This document shows, piece after piece, positions 17,634-26,774 of a stretch of DNA of 64,000 nt. The stretch is from assembly GCA_014240375.1 (NCBI GenBank), contig JAAZXB010000014.1, positions 23,922 through 87,921 on the forward strand, in the 5' to 3' direction. Source of the stretch: Planctomycetota bacterium. GTDB lineage: Bacteria > Planctomycetota > UBA8108 > UBA1146. The notes below the pieces were generated by a model that ran no database searches, was not told where the DNA came from, and saw only the letters and a list, made by a program, of their open reading frames with translations. The translations under genes and the position numbers were made by a program. How positions within the stretch are numbered: the stretch's first letter is position 1; every line of letters starts with the position of its first letter.

Positions 17634-18281
17634 GTGGAACCCAACGAAATCTCGAAAATGGCGCCGGATCCCCGGTCGATCCACCAGGAACTGGTCCGTT
17701 ACCTCGGGGAAAGCCAGCAGGCGCTGCAAGAGATCGATGTCGAAGCCATCGGGCGCTTCACCGCCAGCGTGATTCGCTGCTGGCAGGAAGATCGACAACT
17801 TCTGCTCTTTGGAAATGGCGGGAGTGCAGCGACCGCAACCCACCTGGCGGAGGATCTGGCGACCTACGCGATCCCCTTCTCCGAGCCAAAGCGGCTGCGA
17901 GTTCTGTGTCTCAATGACAGTCCTTCCATCCTCACGGCGCTGGGAAATGACCTCGATTTCGATGCGATCTTCCTGGAACAGGTGCAGCAATGGGCCCGTC
18001 CTGGAGATCTGGTCCTGACGATGAGTGGATCGGGAAACTCCTCCAACTTGATCGCTGCGATACAAAGAGCCGAGCAACTGGGTTGTGAGACCGCAGCGAT
18101 GACCGGTTTTGATGGCGGAGAATTGAGAGGTCTGGTCGACCATCCACTACATGTCGAGGTGCACCAGATGCAGCCCGCCCAGGATGCTCACATGGTGATG
18201 GCTCACATGATCATCCACGCTTTCAGGGTCGCAGTACGAAATGTACTCGCCCAGCGCACGACGGGATCCTCCGGATCTTGA
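17634..18281 (+). CDS. gmhA: Phosphoheptose isomerase, GmhA-like SIS-domain protein
   Basis: This enzyme converts sedoheptulose 7-phosphate to heptose 7-phosphate, the first step to ADP-heptose for LPS core. The SIS domain shows LLLFGNGGSAATATHLAEDL and VLTMSGSGNSSNL for phosphate binding, and the C-terminal QDAHMVMAHMIIH helix. The start is a GTG at 17634 with GGGAGGAG upstream, giving 215 residues; earlier in-frame codons lack an SD. It overlaps the next gene (gmhB) by four bases, so the two are translationally coupled, and the pairing supports the heptose assignment over other SIS isomerases. Confidence 0.88.
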   Translation: MEPNEISKMAPDPRSIHQELVRYLGESQQALQEIDVEAIGRFTASVIRCWQEDRQLLLFGNGGSAATATHLAEDLATYAIPFSEPKRLRVLCLNDSPSILTALGNDLDFDAIFLEQVQQWARPGDLVLTMSGSGNSSNLIAAIQRAEQLGCETAAMTGFDGGELRGLVDHPLHVEVHQMQPAQDAHMVMAHMIIHAFRVAVRNVLAQRTTGSSGS

Positions 18282-18832
18282 GTGGCCAACCGGGACTATT
18301 TCTCGATCGAGACGGTGTCATCAACCAGTACCTCTTCGAGTCGGTGCGTTCAGCGGACCAGTTTCAATACTACGATGGCACACCGAATGCGATGCGGTTA
18401 CTCGGGCAACTGGATTGCCCGATCGTGGTGGTCACCAATCAGTCCGCCATCGGCAGGGGCTGGACCGAGGCCAGCCAGGTCGATGAAATTCATCATCGGC
18501 TGTGTCAGGATGCGCTCTCCTGGGGTGCGACCATCCGCTCGGTCGAGTATTGCCCCCATCTTCCCGATGCCGGGTGTGCTTGTCGGAAGCCGGGCACGCA
18601 GCTGTTTGAACGTGCAGCACGCGCTCATGAGATCGATCTCGCAAGATCGGTGATGGTGGGGGATTCCCCCTGCGATATGGAAGCGGCAGAGCGACTGGGG
18701 ATGACCCGGATCCTGGTCGAGACCGGTCGTGGAGAGACACCCCGGTCCGCCAGTCTCGAGGTCGATGCTCGTGTCGAGGATCTCGAGGCCGCTGCAAGGT
18801 GGATCGAGCAACATGGAAAGTTGAACAGATGA
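18278..18832 (+). CDS. gmhB: D-glycero-D-manno-heptose 1,7-bisphosphate 7-phosphatase, GmhB-like
   Basis: This 184-residue HAD-family phosphatase has motif I FLDRDGVIN (the first Asp being the nucleophile), motif II VVTNQSAIGRG, and MVGDSPCDMEAA as motif IV. Between them sits the GmhB zinc-binding signature CPHLPDAGCACRKPG. It removes the 7-phosphate of heptose 1,7-bisphosphate. Translation should start at a TTG (18278) overlapping the gmhA TGA. The kinase/nucleotidyltransferase (HldE) of the pathway is not in this window. Confidence 0.88.
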   Translation: MSGQPGLFLDRDGVINQYLFESVRSADQFQYYDGTPNAMRLLGQLDCPIVVVTNQSAIGRGWTEASQVDEIHHRLCQDALSWGATIRSVEYCPHLPDAGCACRKPGTQLFERAARAHEIDLARSVMVGDSPCDMEAAERLGMTRILVETGRGETPRSASLEVDARVEDLEAAARWIEQHGKLNR

Positions 18833-20415
18833 GTGAACAGATGAGTGAGAGATCCGGAGCCGGCCTCTGGATGCTGTTGTGGATGCTGACCTTCTTGGTC
18901 GGTTGTCAGGGAGGCCACAGCACTCTCCGATCTTCGGGCGAGCACCCACTCGATTCCAGGGTGCGGATTCATCGATCCTCCGATGGGAGTCTGCAGGATG
19001 TCGAGGCGATGATCGCGGACATTGCCGATCAGGATGTCGTGTTTCTGGGCGAGACTCATCTGGATGATGTCACTCATCGGATGGAACTTGCAGTGCTGGA
19101 AGGAATTCACGCCACCGGCCGTTCGGTGGTCGTTTCGCTCGAGATGTTCAGCCGGGATCGTCAGCAGTTGCTCGATGATTACCTGGCGGGCAAGGTCAGT
19201 GAGGATCAGTTTCTGGCCGATTCTGAGCCCTGGAACAATTATGAGACGGGCTACCGTCCTCTCATCGAGTTCGCTCGAAGGACAGGATCTCCGGTGGTGG
19301 CTGCCAATGTGCCCCGCTCCGTCTGGCGCAAGGCTGCTTTCGGCGGAGGACTTTCGGCTCTCGATGCTGATCAACGCGCCACCATCGCAGACACCCTGCT
19401 GCCCAATACCCGACGTTACTGGGATCGCTACGACCGAACGGTTCGGGGTCATGGACATGTCAACAGCGACCAGCAGCCACAGCAGCGCCTCGAGAAGGTG
19501 CAGAGCCTGTGGGATAACACGATGGGGGAATCGGTGGCGAGAGCCGTGAAGGCGCACCCCGGCTCGGTGGTGGTCCATGTCAACGGAGGATTCCACACCC
19601 TCGAGCGAGATGGGACCGCACGTCAGTTCCAACTTCGCAGCCGCGGAACATCGATGAAGACGGTTCACATCGTTCCATCCTTCGATCCGGATCGGGTTGA
19701 AGTGGCGGCTGGCGATGCTCGTGCAGACTGGATCGTCGCCACCGAACCGGTGGCTCGAGGACTCAGTGATGGGTCACTGGCAGTTTACATGACCAGACCA
19801 CTTCGCTACCTCATCGATGCTCCCGCGCGCAGTGCCGGTCCGGCACCGCTACTGATCTGGTTGTCGGAGCAGGGGGTCGACCCTGGAGAGCGGTTGAAGG
19901 AGTTGCGTACCCTGTTGGGCAAGGTGCCCTGCCTGGTTGTGGTGGAACCGATCTATTCGAACGGATCCGGAGGCCACTGGCTCGCCGAGGATCATCGCGA
20001 TGAAGACATCTCGACGATTGCCTTTGGCTTGCAGAGATTGCGTCAGAGTCTGCTGGCTCAGCGGCGACTCGACCCTGGTCGAGTGGTGCTGGCGGGGCAT
20101 GGCGAGGCCGCGGATGTGATCGCATCGGTGGCCATCGGGGATGCGGACTGGCCGACAGCCATCATCGAGACGATGGACTCTCCCGGTTGGTTTGCGATGG
20201 AAGGCTTGCCCGATCCCGCAGCAGCGGATGACGCGCATCCGGGAGCTGGGTTGCAAGTCTTGACCTCAAGTGAACATCAAGATGCGTGGCAGGTGGAAGC
20301 TGCAGCGCGGGCGTCAGTGGGATCTCCGATGGCCGTCGAGGAGGTGACCGGTGAAAATGCGCGAGATGAACTTCATCAGAGGATTTCGATCGCACTGGAG
20401 ATCTGGGGCCTCTGA
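18829..20415 (+). CDS. ChaN-family lipoprotein fused to a degenerate alpha/beta-hydrolase-like domain
   Basis: The start is an ATG in an ATGA overlap with gmhB. The 528-residue product has a signal segment with lipobox LVGC. Its first half is a ChaN/DUF399 haem-binding-type domain: VVFLGETHLDDVTHR, VVVSLEMFSRDRQ, LIEFARRTGSPVVAANVPR and VVVHVNGGFHTLERDG. The second half (about 345-528) reads like an alpha/beta hydrolase with VVLAGHGEA at the nucleophile-elbow position, where Gly replaces the catalytic Ser of GxSxG, so hydrolysis is unlikely. ChaN proteins are linked to haem and iron uptake at the envelope. A role for the extra domain is unknown. Confidence 0.75.
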   Translation: MSEQMSERSGAGLWMLLWMLTFLVGCQGGHSTLRSSGEHPLDSRVRIHRSSDGSLQDVEAMIADIADQDVVFLGETHLDDVTHRMELAVLEGIHATGRSVVVSLEMFSRDRQQLLDDYLAGKVSEDQFLADSEPWNNYETGYRPLIEFARRTGSPVVAANVPRSVWRKAAFGGGLSALDADQRATIADTLLPNTRRYWDRYDRTVRGHGHVNSDQQPQQRLEKVQSLWDNTMGESVARAVKAHPGSVVVHVNGGFHTLERDGTARQFQLRSRGTSMKTVHIVPSFDPDRVEVAAGDARADWIVATEPVARGLSDGSLAVYMTRPLRYLIDAPARSAGPAPLLIWLSEQGVDPGERLKELRTLLGKVPCLVVVEPIYSNGSGGHWLAEDHRDEDISTIAFGLQRLRQSLLAQRRLDPGRVVLAGHGEAADVIASVAIGDADWPTAIIETMDSPGWFAMEGLPDPAAADDAHPGAGLQVLTSSEHQDAWQVEAAARASVGSPMAVEEVTGENARDELHQRISIALEIWGL

Positions 20416-20432
20416 ATCGCAGGTCGGTGGCG

Positions 20433-21071
20433 CTAGACTTGAAGCAGAGTCACTCCGAGGACGCCGAGGATGACCGCGGCGATCGTCAGAGCAGCAAACC
20501 AGCGATCGATGAAGTCGCGGATCGGTTCCCCGTATCTCCAGACCAGTATTCCCTCGGCGATGAAGCGTGTGCCACGACCGATGATGCTGGCGGGTATGAA
20601 GATGGCCAGCGGCAATCCCGCAGCACCGGCAGCGATGGTGAAGACCTTGTAGGGGATCGGGGTCAACGCTGCGGTGACCACCGACAGGAAGCCGTACGTC
20701 AGGAATCTGCCCTTCACCTCCTCGAAGGTGGCTTGTGCACCAAAAAAAGCGATGATCGAATCGCCTACGGTGTCCATCATCCAGACTCCGATGGCGTATC
20801 CCAGCAGTCCGCCTAGCACCGACATCACGGTGGTCAGGATGGCCAGCGGAATCGCTCTTCTTGGAGCACCGATCCCCAGTGCGATCAGCAGTGGATCGGG
20901 TGGAATCGGAAAAAAACTCGATTCAGTGAAGGCGACCGCAGCAAGCACTGCGGGTCCCCTGGAAGTCTCCGCTTCGGCGAGCACTCGAAGATAGAGCCTT
21001 CTCAGCAGAGCGGGGGTTGGAGGGGCAGAGGTCTCCTTTTCGAGATCCTCGGGTTCATCGGAGGTGGCCAT
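20433..21071 (-). CDS. YqaA/DedA-type (VTT domain) membrane protein
   Basis: This 212-residue inner-membrane protein starts at an ATG (21071) with GGGAGG six bases upstream. The hydrophobic domain shows VAFTESSFFPIPPDPLLIAL, a re-entrant-loop motif with acidic and proline residues as in YqaA/SNARE-associated family proteins, and LTPIPYKVFTIAAGAAGL later. These proteins are linked to envelope maintenance and lipid flipping, but the exact substrate is uncertain. It overlaps the upstream thiE-fusion gene by 17 bp, so the two are probably co-translated. Confidence 0.8.
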   Translation of the reverse strand: MATSDEPEDLEKETSAPPTPALLRRLYLRVLAEAETSRGPAVLAAVAFTESSFFPIPPDPLLIALGIGAPRRAIPLAILTTVMSVLGGLLGYAIGVWMMDTVGDSIIAFFGAQATFEEVKGRFLTYGFLSVVTAALTPIPYKVFTIAAGAAGLPLAIFIPASIIGRGTRFIAEGILVWRYGEPIRDFIDRWFAALTIAAVILGVLGVTLLQV

Positions 21072-22206
21072 CGGAGACCTCCCGAGAAGCGCATTCGACC
21101 AGTTTCTGCTGCAAGAACTGCGCGGCACCCCGGGGGTCTGGTCTGGCGATGATGCCGCTACATACGGCAATCCGGGTCGCCCCTGCAGTGATCACCTCGT
21201 CGATGGTTTCCTCATCGACATGACCGATGGCATAGCCCGGGAGTTCACACTGCTGGTGAGCCTCTCCGATGTAACCGGTTCCGACTGCCAAACGATGTCT
21301 CTTGGTCTGGGTCTCGAAGATGGGGCCGACACCGATGTAATCCGCACCGGCGAGCGCTGCAGCACTCGCCTGCTGGGGATTGTGGGTCGAGAGTCCTATG
21401 ATGGCATCCGGGCCGAGGATTTCGCGGGCTTGATGAGGGGCGATGTCCTGCTGTCCGAGGTGCACCCCATCGGCTCGGCAGAGGCGTGCGATCTCGATGC
21501 GATCGTTGATGATCAGCAAGGCTCCACGCTCTGCAGTGATTTCTCTCAGTTGCTGTGCTCGCTGTAGAAACTGGGCACTTCCCAGTGACTTTTCTCGCAG
21601 TTGCACCATCGAAGCACCGCCTTCGATCGCGGCTGCGGTGGTCTCGAGGATGTCACCGAGGCAAAGTTCTTCGGTCATCAGAAGGTACAGGTGGCGACCA
21701 TCGAGCTTCGGTCCGCGGTGGAGTATTCCCTCGGTGAGAGACTCCAGTTGATAAATCTGGTATCGAATCGCCTCCGCCTCGCCACAGAGCGGCGGGCAGA
21801 AGTAACGAATCGCCTCCTCGACCGACCGAGCCGCTTCCCGTGCGCGGCAGATATTGGTGCGGATCAGTTGGTTCCGATCGCCATGTGGGCCGCTACCGGG
21901 AAGCCCCCTCAACAGGTCTCCCTCGACATTGCGGTGCAGAGAGAGCGGTCCGGAATCCACTTCCAGCTGCTGACGCAGCGCTCCGGCGACCCGCCGCAAC
22001 TGCTGCCAGCGTCGTGCCAGCGGAGGAGTGGCGATCTGCGAGAGATCGCCAAACCGAAGTTGATCCTCGGTCACCCGGAGCGCTTCCGTCAGTCGGTTGA
22101 ACGCCGCATCGAGGACCTGCTCGATCGATCGGTGGCCAGGGGGTTGAGAGGCTGATTCCATGGCCTCAGGATCCCCTGTTCCCACTTCCCAGACAAGGCA
22201 TCCCAT
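21055..22206 (-). CDS. thiE: ThiD2-ThiE fusion, thiamine-phosphate synthase
   Basis: The C-terminal half is thiamine-phosphate synthase: LYLLMTEELC, MVQLREKSL, LIINDRIEIARLCRADGVHLGQ, GLSTHN and YIGVGPIFETQTK, the last positions binding diphosphate. The N-terminal 175 residues match the ThiD2-type domain found fused to ThiE in cyanobacteria and others (QVLDAAFNRLTEALRVTEDQ and a second half-repeat with NICRAREAARSVEEAIRY). It should join the pyrimidine and thiazole halves of thiamine. The start ATG at 22206 has GGGGAG upstream. No TPP riboswitch is visible in the short 5' region. Confidence 0.88.
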   Translation of the reverse strand: MGCLVWEVGTGDPEAMESASQPPGHRSIEQVLDAAFNRLTEALRVTEDQLRFGDLSQIATPPLARRWQQLRRVAGALRQQLEVDSGPLSLHRNVEGDLLRGLPGSGPHGDRNQLIRTNICRAREAARSVEEAIRYFCPPLCGEAEAIRYQIYQLESLTEGILHRGPKLDGRHLYLLMTEELCLGDILETTAAAIEGGASMVQLREKSLGSAQFLQRAQQLREITAERGALLIINDRIEIARLCRADGVHLGQQDIAPHQAREILGPDAIIGLSTHNPQQASAAALAGADYIGVGPIFETQTKRHRLAVGTGYIGEAHQQCELPGYAIGHVDEETIDEVITAGATRIAVCSGIIARPDPRGAAQFLQQKLVECASREVSDGHLR

Positions 22207-22269
22207 CTGCTCCCCTCACCCCCTCGGGGGAGATACACTGGGGCCACTGCGAAAGGAGTACCGATTCCC

Positions 22270-22785
22270 ATGAGAGCGATTCTACTGATCTCATCCTTGA
22301 TCCCGGGGCTCGGACCGATCCTGCTCGGTCGGATCTATCGCGGCTTGTTACTGCTGGTCCTCGGTGGCGGGGGGTGGGCGTTGCTGGCGGCAGGATCGAC
22401 GGTATGGGCCGGTCCCGATCGATGGCAGGCACAATGGAGTGGTTTGGTGGTGGCACTGATCGCCACCCTGATCAGTGTTCGCTGGACTCTCCGGTTGACA
22501 TCCGATGAGCGACGCACCGCCATCCGCAAAAGGGTCGAGAGGGCTCTCGACGATGCCCAGCGCTGTTATCTCAGGGGAAGAATGGCAAGAGCTCGGGTGG
22601 CTCTCGATAGTGGATTGACCCAGGATGAGAGAGATATCGACCTGCTCTTCCTCGACTGGCAGGTGGCGAGAAAATTGGGAGACTCCTCACGAGCTCGTCG
22701 CAGTCGTCGCATGTTGAGGCGATATGATCTCGATGAAAAGTGGTTGTGGGAGTTACAACGTGAGGAGGCCACTCGTGGCGGATGA
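22270..22785 (+). CDS. Small membrane protein with cytoplasmic helical tail
   Basis: This 171-residue protein starts at an ATG preceded by AAAGGAG. Two hydrophobic segments (about residues 3-47, SLIPGLGPILLGRIYRGLL, then 57-75) are followed by a charged, helical tail (about 85-165) with a TPR-like look (RCYLRGRMARARVALDSGL and VARKLGDSSRARRSRRML). The glycine- and proline-containing first segment resembles TM2-type small proteins. No function can be assigned. The purM start lies inside its 3' end, so the two are co-transcribed. Confidence 0.6.
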   Translation: MRAILLISSLIPGLGPILLGRIYRGLLLLVLGGGGWALLAAGSTVWAGPDRWQAQWSGLVVALIATLISVRWTLRLTSDERRTAIRKRVERALDDAQRCYLRGRMARARVALDSGLTQDERDIDLLFLDWQVARKLGDSSRARRSRRMLRRYDLDEKWLWELQREEATRGG

Positions 22786-23866
22786 GACACCGGTAGAACC
22801 GATCGCCAAGGGACTCACTTATCGTGATGCGGGTGTCAATATCGATGCGGGCAACGAAGTGGTCGGGCGGATTCGCGATGCAGTGGTCTCGACCCAGGAC
22901 GATCGGGTGCTGAAGGGTTCACATGGAGCCTTCGGTGGGTACTTTCGTCTGCTCGATGAAGCCGGCTCCTTGTTTGGTCAGCCGCTGAAAGATCCGATCC
23001 TGGTCGGAGCCACCGATGGAGTCGGCACCAAATTGAAGGTGGCGTTCGAGTGCGGGGTGCTCGATACGGTGGGCATCGATCTGGTTGCGATGTGTGTCAA
23101 CGATCTGATCGTTGGCGGAGCACGACCGCTCTTTTTTCTCGACTATGTTGCTACCGGCAAGATCTCCCCCGAGTCGATCGCGGTGGTGGTGGAGGGGATT
23201 GCCCAGGGATGTCGGCTTTCCGGTTGCGCTCTGCTGGGCGGAGAAACCGCAGAGATGCCAGGATTCTATCAAGATGGAGAACTGGATCTGGCTGGCTTTG
23301 CCGTGGGTGTGGTGGAGCGAGAGTCGATCATCGATGGCCAGCAAGTGGTGTCAGGGGACGCAGTCATCGGGATCGCCTCGAGCGGGGTCCACTCGAACGG
23401 TTTCTCACTGGTGAGAAAGGCACTGCTCGACGAGGGCAGTGCTCTACCGCTGGGTCACGACCCAGGAGGGCTCGGCTGTACCCTCGCCGAAGCACTCCTC
23501 GAACCGACCCGTATCTATGTTCGACCGATTCTCGACCTGATCGAGCGAACGGGCCAGGATCTTCACGCCCTCGCACACATCACAGGGGGAGGATTGCTGG
23601 AGAACATTCCCAGAGTGCTGCCACAGGGACTGGGATGCCGTCTCGATCGTTCGTGCTGGCAGCGGCCACCGATCTTCTCGTTGATCGAACAACGAGGGGG
23701 AGTTGCCACTGCTGAGATGGATCGAGTGTTCAATCAGGGGATCGGCATGGTGATCGTTGCGGCTGCAGGGTCGGAGACTGCCATCATCGAGAGTCTGACT
23801 CGATCGGGGGAGCAGGCCACGGTGATCGGGGAGATTGTCGCGGAAGATGGTGTGAAGATCGAGTAG
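22775..23866 (+). CDS. purM: Phosphoribosylformylglycinamidine cyclo-ligase (AIR synthetase)
   Basis: This enzyme closes the imidazole ring in purine synthesis using ATP. Motifs match PurM: YRDAGVNIDAGNEVV, GATDGVGTKLKVA, LVAMCVNDLIVGGARPLFFLDY, LLGGETAEMPGFY, GIASSGVHSNGFSLVRK and HITGGGLLENIPRVLP. The 363-residue frame begins at a GTG (22775) with GAGGAGG six bases upstream; the longer frame from 22724 has no SD. It overlaps the upstream membrane-protein gene by 11 bp and converges on dapF, with only 3 bp between the stops. Confidence 0.95.
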   Translation: MADETPVEPIAKGLTYRDAGVNIDAGNEVVGRIRDAVVSTQDDRVLKGSHGAFGGYFRLLDEAGSLFGQPLKDPILVGATDGVGTKLKVAFECGVLDTVGIDLVAMCVNDLIVGGARPLFFLDYVATGKISPESIAVVVEGIAQGCRLSGCALLGGETAEMPGFYQDGELDLAGFAVGVVERESIIDGQQVVSGDAVIGIASSGVHSNGFSLVRKALLDEGSALPLGHDPGGLGCTLAEALLEPTRIYVRPILDLIERTGQDLHALAHITGGGLLENIPRVLPQGLGCRLDRSCWQRPPIFSLIEQRGGVATAEMDRVFNQGIGMVIVAAAGSETAIIESLTRSGEQATVIGEIVAEDGVKIE

Positions 23867-23869
23867 CGA

Positions 23870-24730
23870 TCAGCCCTCGCCCCGCAGCGGCTGTGCTTCC
23901 TGGTCGTTGTCCAGTTCCAACTCATCGAGGTTCCACTGTTCTGGCGATAGAACCCCCCGATAACTGATCTTTGCTGGGCCGCGAACGCAGATTCCAGTCT
24001 TGTCATCAATGCGAACCCCCAGCACTCCCCCAGGCATCTGTACCTCGACCTGGTCTGCGATGATTCCGGCCTGGAGCAGCGCGGCAAAGGCCGCAGCGGC
24101 GCCGGTTCCGCAGGCGGGGGTTTCACCGCACCCTCGTTCCCAGACGCGCAAGGTGAGGTGGTGGGGTGAATCGATCCTGACGAAGCCGACATTGGTCCGA
24201 CCCGCGACCGAGTTCTCCAGTTCCGGGCCAAAGCGAGGGAGTGGATTCGGCATCGATTCCGGATCGACGACCACCACCAGGTGCGGATTCCCGATTTGGA
24301 CCGGTGTCAGCATCAGAACTGCGCCATCGACCATCTTCGAGGTGGGGATGTCGACGGTGGCCTGACCGAGTGCCGCTTCGGCACTGAACTCTCCGTGCTC
24401 ATCGTGCAACAGCTGAACCTCGACGATTCCGGAGTCGGTTCCGATACGGATCGAATCTTGCTGACGGTCCTGCAGTGACAGCGCCGCGATCCGGAGACCG
24501 TTGCCGCACGCCTCGGCCCGGGAGCCGTCGGCATTCCAGCACTCCATGAAGGGGATCTGTTGCTGCCGGAGCACCAGGATTCCATCGGCTCCGACCCCGG
24601 TCCTGCGACAGCAGAGGGACGGAGCGAGCCGCGAGAAATCACTCGGGACCGGACCCTGCGCCTCATCGAGGAGCAAGAAGTCGTTTCCTGCACCATGTGC
24701 CTTGAGGAAGCTGAGGGTTCCGTGAGTCAT
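23870..24730 (-). CDS. dapF: Diaminopimelate epimerase
   Basis: This enzyme converts LL- to meso-diaminopimelate for lysine and peptidoglycan. The two catalytic cysteines are Cys75 in EACGNGLR and Cys207 in PACGTGAAA. KAHGAGNDF at the start and GNPHLVV in the middle are also typical. The 286-residue frame begins at an ATG (24730) with CAGGAG seven to eight bases upstream; the open frame extends to 25003 but the extra part is not conserved-looking. Presence of dapF implies diaminopimelate-based metabolism and probably a peptidoglycan wall. Confidence 0.94.
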   Translation of the reverse strand: MTHGTLSFLKAHGAGNDFLLLDEAQGPVPSDFSRLAPSLCCRRTGVGADGILVLRQQQIPFMECWNADGSRAEACGNGLRIAALSLQDRQQDSIRIGTDSGIVEVQLLHDEHGEFSAEAALGQATVDIPTSKMVDGAVLMLTPVQIGNPHLVVVVDPESMPNPLPRFGPELENSVAGRTNVGFVRIDSPHHLTLRVWERGCGETPACGTGAAAAFAALLQAGIIADQVEVQMPGGVLGVRIDDKTGICVRGPAKISYRGVLSPEQWNLDELELDNDQEAQPLRGEG

Positions 24731-24867
24731 CGGGCTCCTGTCCGGGTATCCTGTGGCGGCAGGTTGTCGCGAGGGAAAGCGGCCCTGCTCGGCGTCATCC
24801 TGATGAGGTCGAGTGGATAGTTTGTCGCCAATTGACCGTAGATACCAGTGGAGAGGGAAGATCATCG

Positions 24868-25818
24868 ATGAACAGGCTACAACCCCGAACCGAGATGAAG
24901 GGGGATGCGCCGGATCCTCCATTACAGCCTGCGATTCGCCATCGATGGTCGATTCGTGGAACGATTCTGCTGCTGGTGATCGGACTCTCCTCCTGTGACG
25001 CACCCGATCCGGGTGTCAAGTCAACGCCCCTGAGCCTGAGCAGAGGCACCGCCCACGTCGATGTCTCGGAGACCCTCGATGGGGATCCCACCGAGATCAA
25101 TATCACGCGTTTGATCATCGAACGGGGCTTCAGTCTGCATGGCTTTCAGCTGGTTCCTCGCGCGGAGGCGCAATTTCTGGTGGATGGGACCCTGACCTGT
25201 GATTACTTCCAGGACCTCTCCTTCGAGTTCAAGGACGCGAAACAACACCTCGAACACCAGTACCACGGAAAGTTTGAGGGGAAGTTGACATCGGTCATGG
25301 ATGGCCGGGTTCAGGAACTGTCCTTTCCTCAGCCTCTGATGAATGGCCGTACCGACCTCGCCATGGCCCGCCGTGACATCCGTCGCAGGTCCGCGACCAT
25401 CATCTCGGAGACGATGTTGAGGGGGCCCATCCTCGGCGATCCTGAAATTCGAGGACTGCTGGATGCTCTCACTGACCCGCTCGATGGGCGCTTCTATAAC
25501 CAGGTGATGGAGGAGATCGCTGAGCATCGCGCGCGTGCCGTCCCGTACCTGCTCGAGGCACTTCGAGATGATCGTGCGGTGCGTCTGGATGGCGCTTACC
25601 CCGGCTTCCCGGAGCTGGAAGAGGGCGAGTTAAAGGTCTATCACATCGTCGACAAGACACTGGCAATGATCCTCGATCGAGCTAGCGGTCTCGATCCGAT
25701 TTCCAGCGACGATTACATCCAGCGGGTCAGGACTGGCTGGCAATGGCTGTGGGAAGATCTGCAGAATATTCCCGATGAACTGCGAATCCTCAAGAGCGCC
25801 AGAGAAGAAGAGGGCTAG
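24868..25818 (+). CDS. Lipoprotein of unknown function
   Basis: This 316-residue protein has a hydrophobic segment (GTILLLVIGLSSC) with the Cys as a plausible lipobox position, after about 30 N-terminal residues. The start is taken at ATG 24868, where a GAGAGGG stretch lies upstream; ATG 24895 is an alternative. The body is mixed alpha/beta, with PRAEAQFLVDGTLTCDYFQ resembling a strand-turn-strand lipoprotein fold and a charged C-terminal helix. I do not recognise a family. It is divergent from dapF and followed by a 150-bp gap before lpxA. Confidence 0.55.
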   Translation: MNRLQPRTEMKGDAPDPPLQPAIRHRWSIRGTILLLVIGLSSCDAPDPGVKSTPLSLSRGTAHVDVSETLDGDPTEINITRLIIERGFSLHGFQLVPRAEAQFLVDGTLTCDYFQDLSFEFKDAKQHLEHQYHGKFEGKLTSVMDGRVQELSFPQPLMNGRTDLAMARRDIRRRSATIISETMLRGPILGDPEIRGLLDALTDPLDGRFYNQVMEEIAEHRARAVPYLLEALRDDRAVRLDGAYPGFPELEEGELKVYHIVDKTLAMILDRASGLDPISSDDYIQRVRTGWQWLWEDLQNIPDELRILKSAREEEG

Positions 25819-25970
25819 TCCCCGGCGTCTCGCTGGTCTTCACTATCACGGGGCTCCTATCGATGTCATGGTAGGCGGTGGAACATCCGTGGTGTCTTGG
25901 GTCGTCCTGGGCTGTGAGCCTGACCACTGAAACCACCTCAAGCCAGGCGGATGATATTTGAGGAGGTACG

Positions 25971-26774
25971 GTGCCGATTCACAAGACTGCAGTCATCCAT
26001 TCCGCTGCTCAACTGGCCACCGATGTGACGGTCGGCCCCTTCGCTATCATCGAAGCGGGAGCGATTCTGGCAGCCGGTTGCAAGGTCCTGGGGCACGCCT
26101 ACATCGGGCCAGGAACCGAGATCGGTGAAAAATCAGAGGTGCACATGCACGCTGTGATCGGCCATGACCCCCAGGATCTGGCATGGGCGGGAGAGCCGAG
26201 TCAGGTCATCATCGGGGACCGAACCGTGTTGCGTGAATATGTTTCGGTGCACCGTGCTTCTCGTCCCGGGAGTAGCACTCGCATCGGAGACGACTGCCTG
26301 TTGATGGTCGGCGCCCATGTGGCGCACGATTGTTTCGTCGAGGATGGGGTGATCATGGCCAATCACTGCTCGCTGGCGGGCCATGCTCGGGTTGGATCGG
26401 GCGCATTTCTTTCCGCCAACGCCCTGGTCCATCAATTTTGCAGGGTCGGTCGGTTGGCAATGTTGGGGGGAGCGGCAGTTGCGGTTCAGGATATTCCCTC
26501 CTTCATGCTGTCTACCGGAGATCGGGCGACGATTCGTGGAGTCAACGTGGTCGGCTTACGCCGAGCAGGGATCGAGGCGGATCTCCGCCGTGCGATCCAG
26601 GATGCTCACAGGATCCTCTATCGAAGTGGGCGTACCATTCCCGAGGCGGCGATGATTCTCAAGGAGAGCGAGTGGGCCGAGGTGCGTGAGATCGCAGAGT
26701 TCATCCAGGAGAGTGCACGAGGCATTGCTTCCGGATCCCGCTCCGCAGTCGAGGCTCCTCCGGCCAGTATCTAG
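25971..26774 (+). CDS. lpxA: UDP-N-acetylglucosamine acyltransferase
   Basis: This enzyme adds a 3-hydroxyacyl chain to UDP-GlcNAc, the first step of lipid A synthesis. The N-terminal left-handed beta-helix hexapeptide repeats span about residues 5-190, and the catalytic base is His119 in GAHVAHDC, equivalent to E. coli His125. GHDPQDL and VSVHRAS match the substrate-binding region. The C-terminal helical domain begins near GLRRAGI. The start is a GTG with GAGGAGG upstream. A short inverted repeat (CCTCAA and TTGAGG) partly overlaps the SD. The 267-residue length is typical. It abuts the SenB-like gene. Confidence 0.94.
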   Translation: MPIHKTAVIHSAAQLATDVTVGPFAIIEAGAILAAGCKVLGHAYIGPGTEIGEKSEVHMHAVIGHDPQDLAWAGEPSQVIIGDRTVLREYVSVHRASRPGSSTRIGDDCLLMVGAHVAHDCFVEDGVIMANHCSLAGHARVGSGAFLSANALVHQFCRVGRLAMLGGAAVAVQDIPSFMLSTGDRATIRGVNVVGLRRAGIEADLRRAIQDAHRILYRSGRTIPEAAMILKESEWAEVREIAEFIQESARGIASGSRSAVEAPPASI

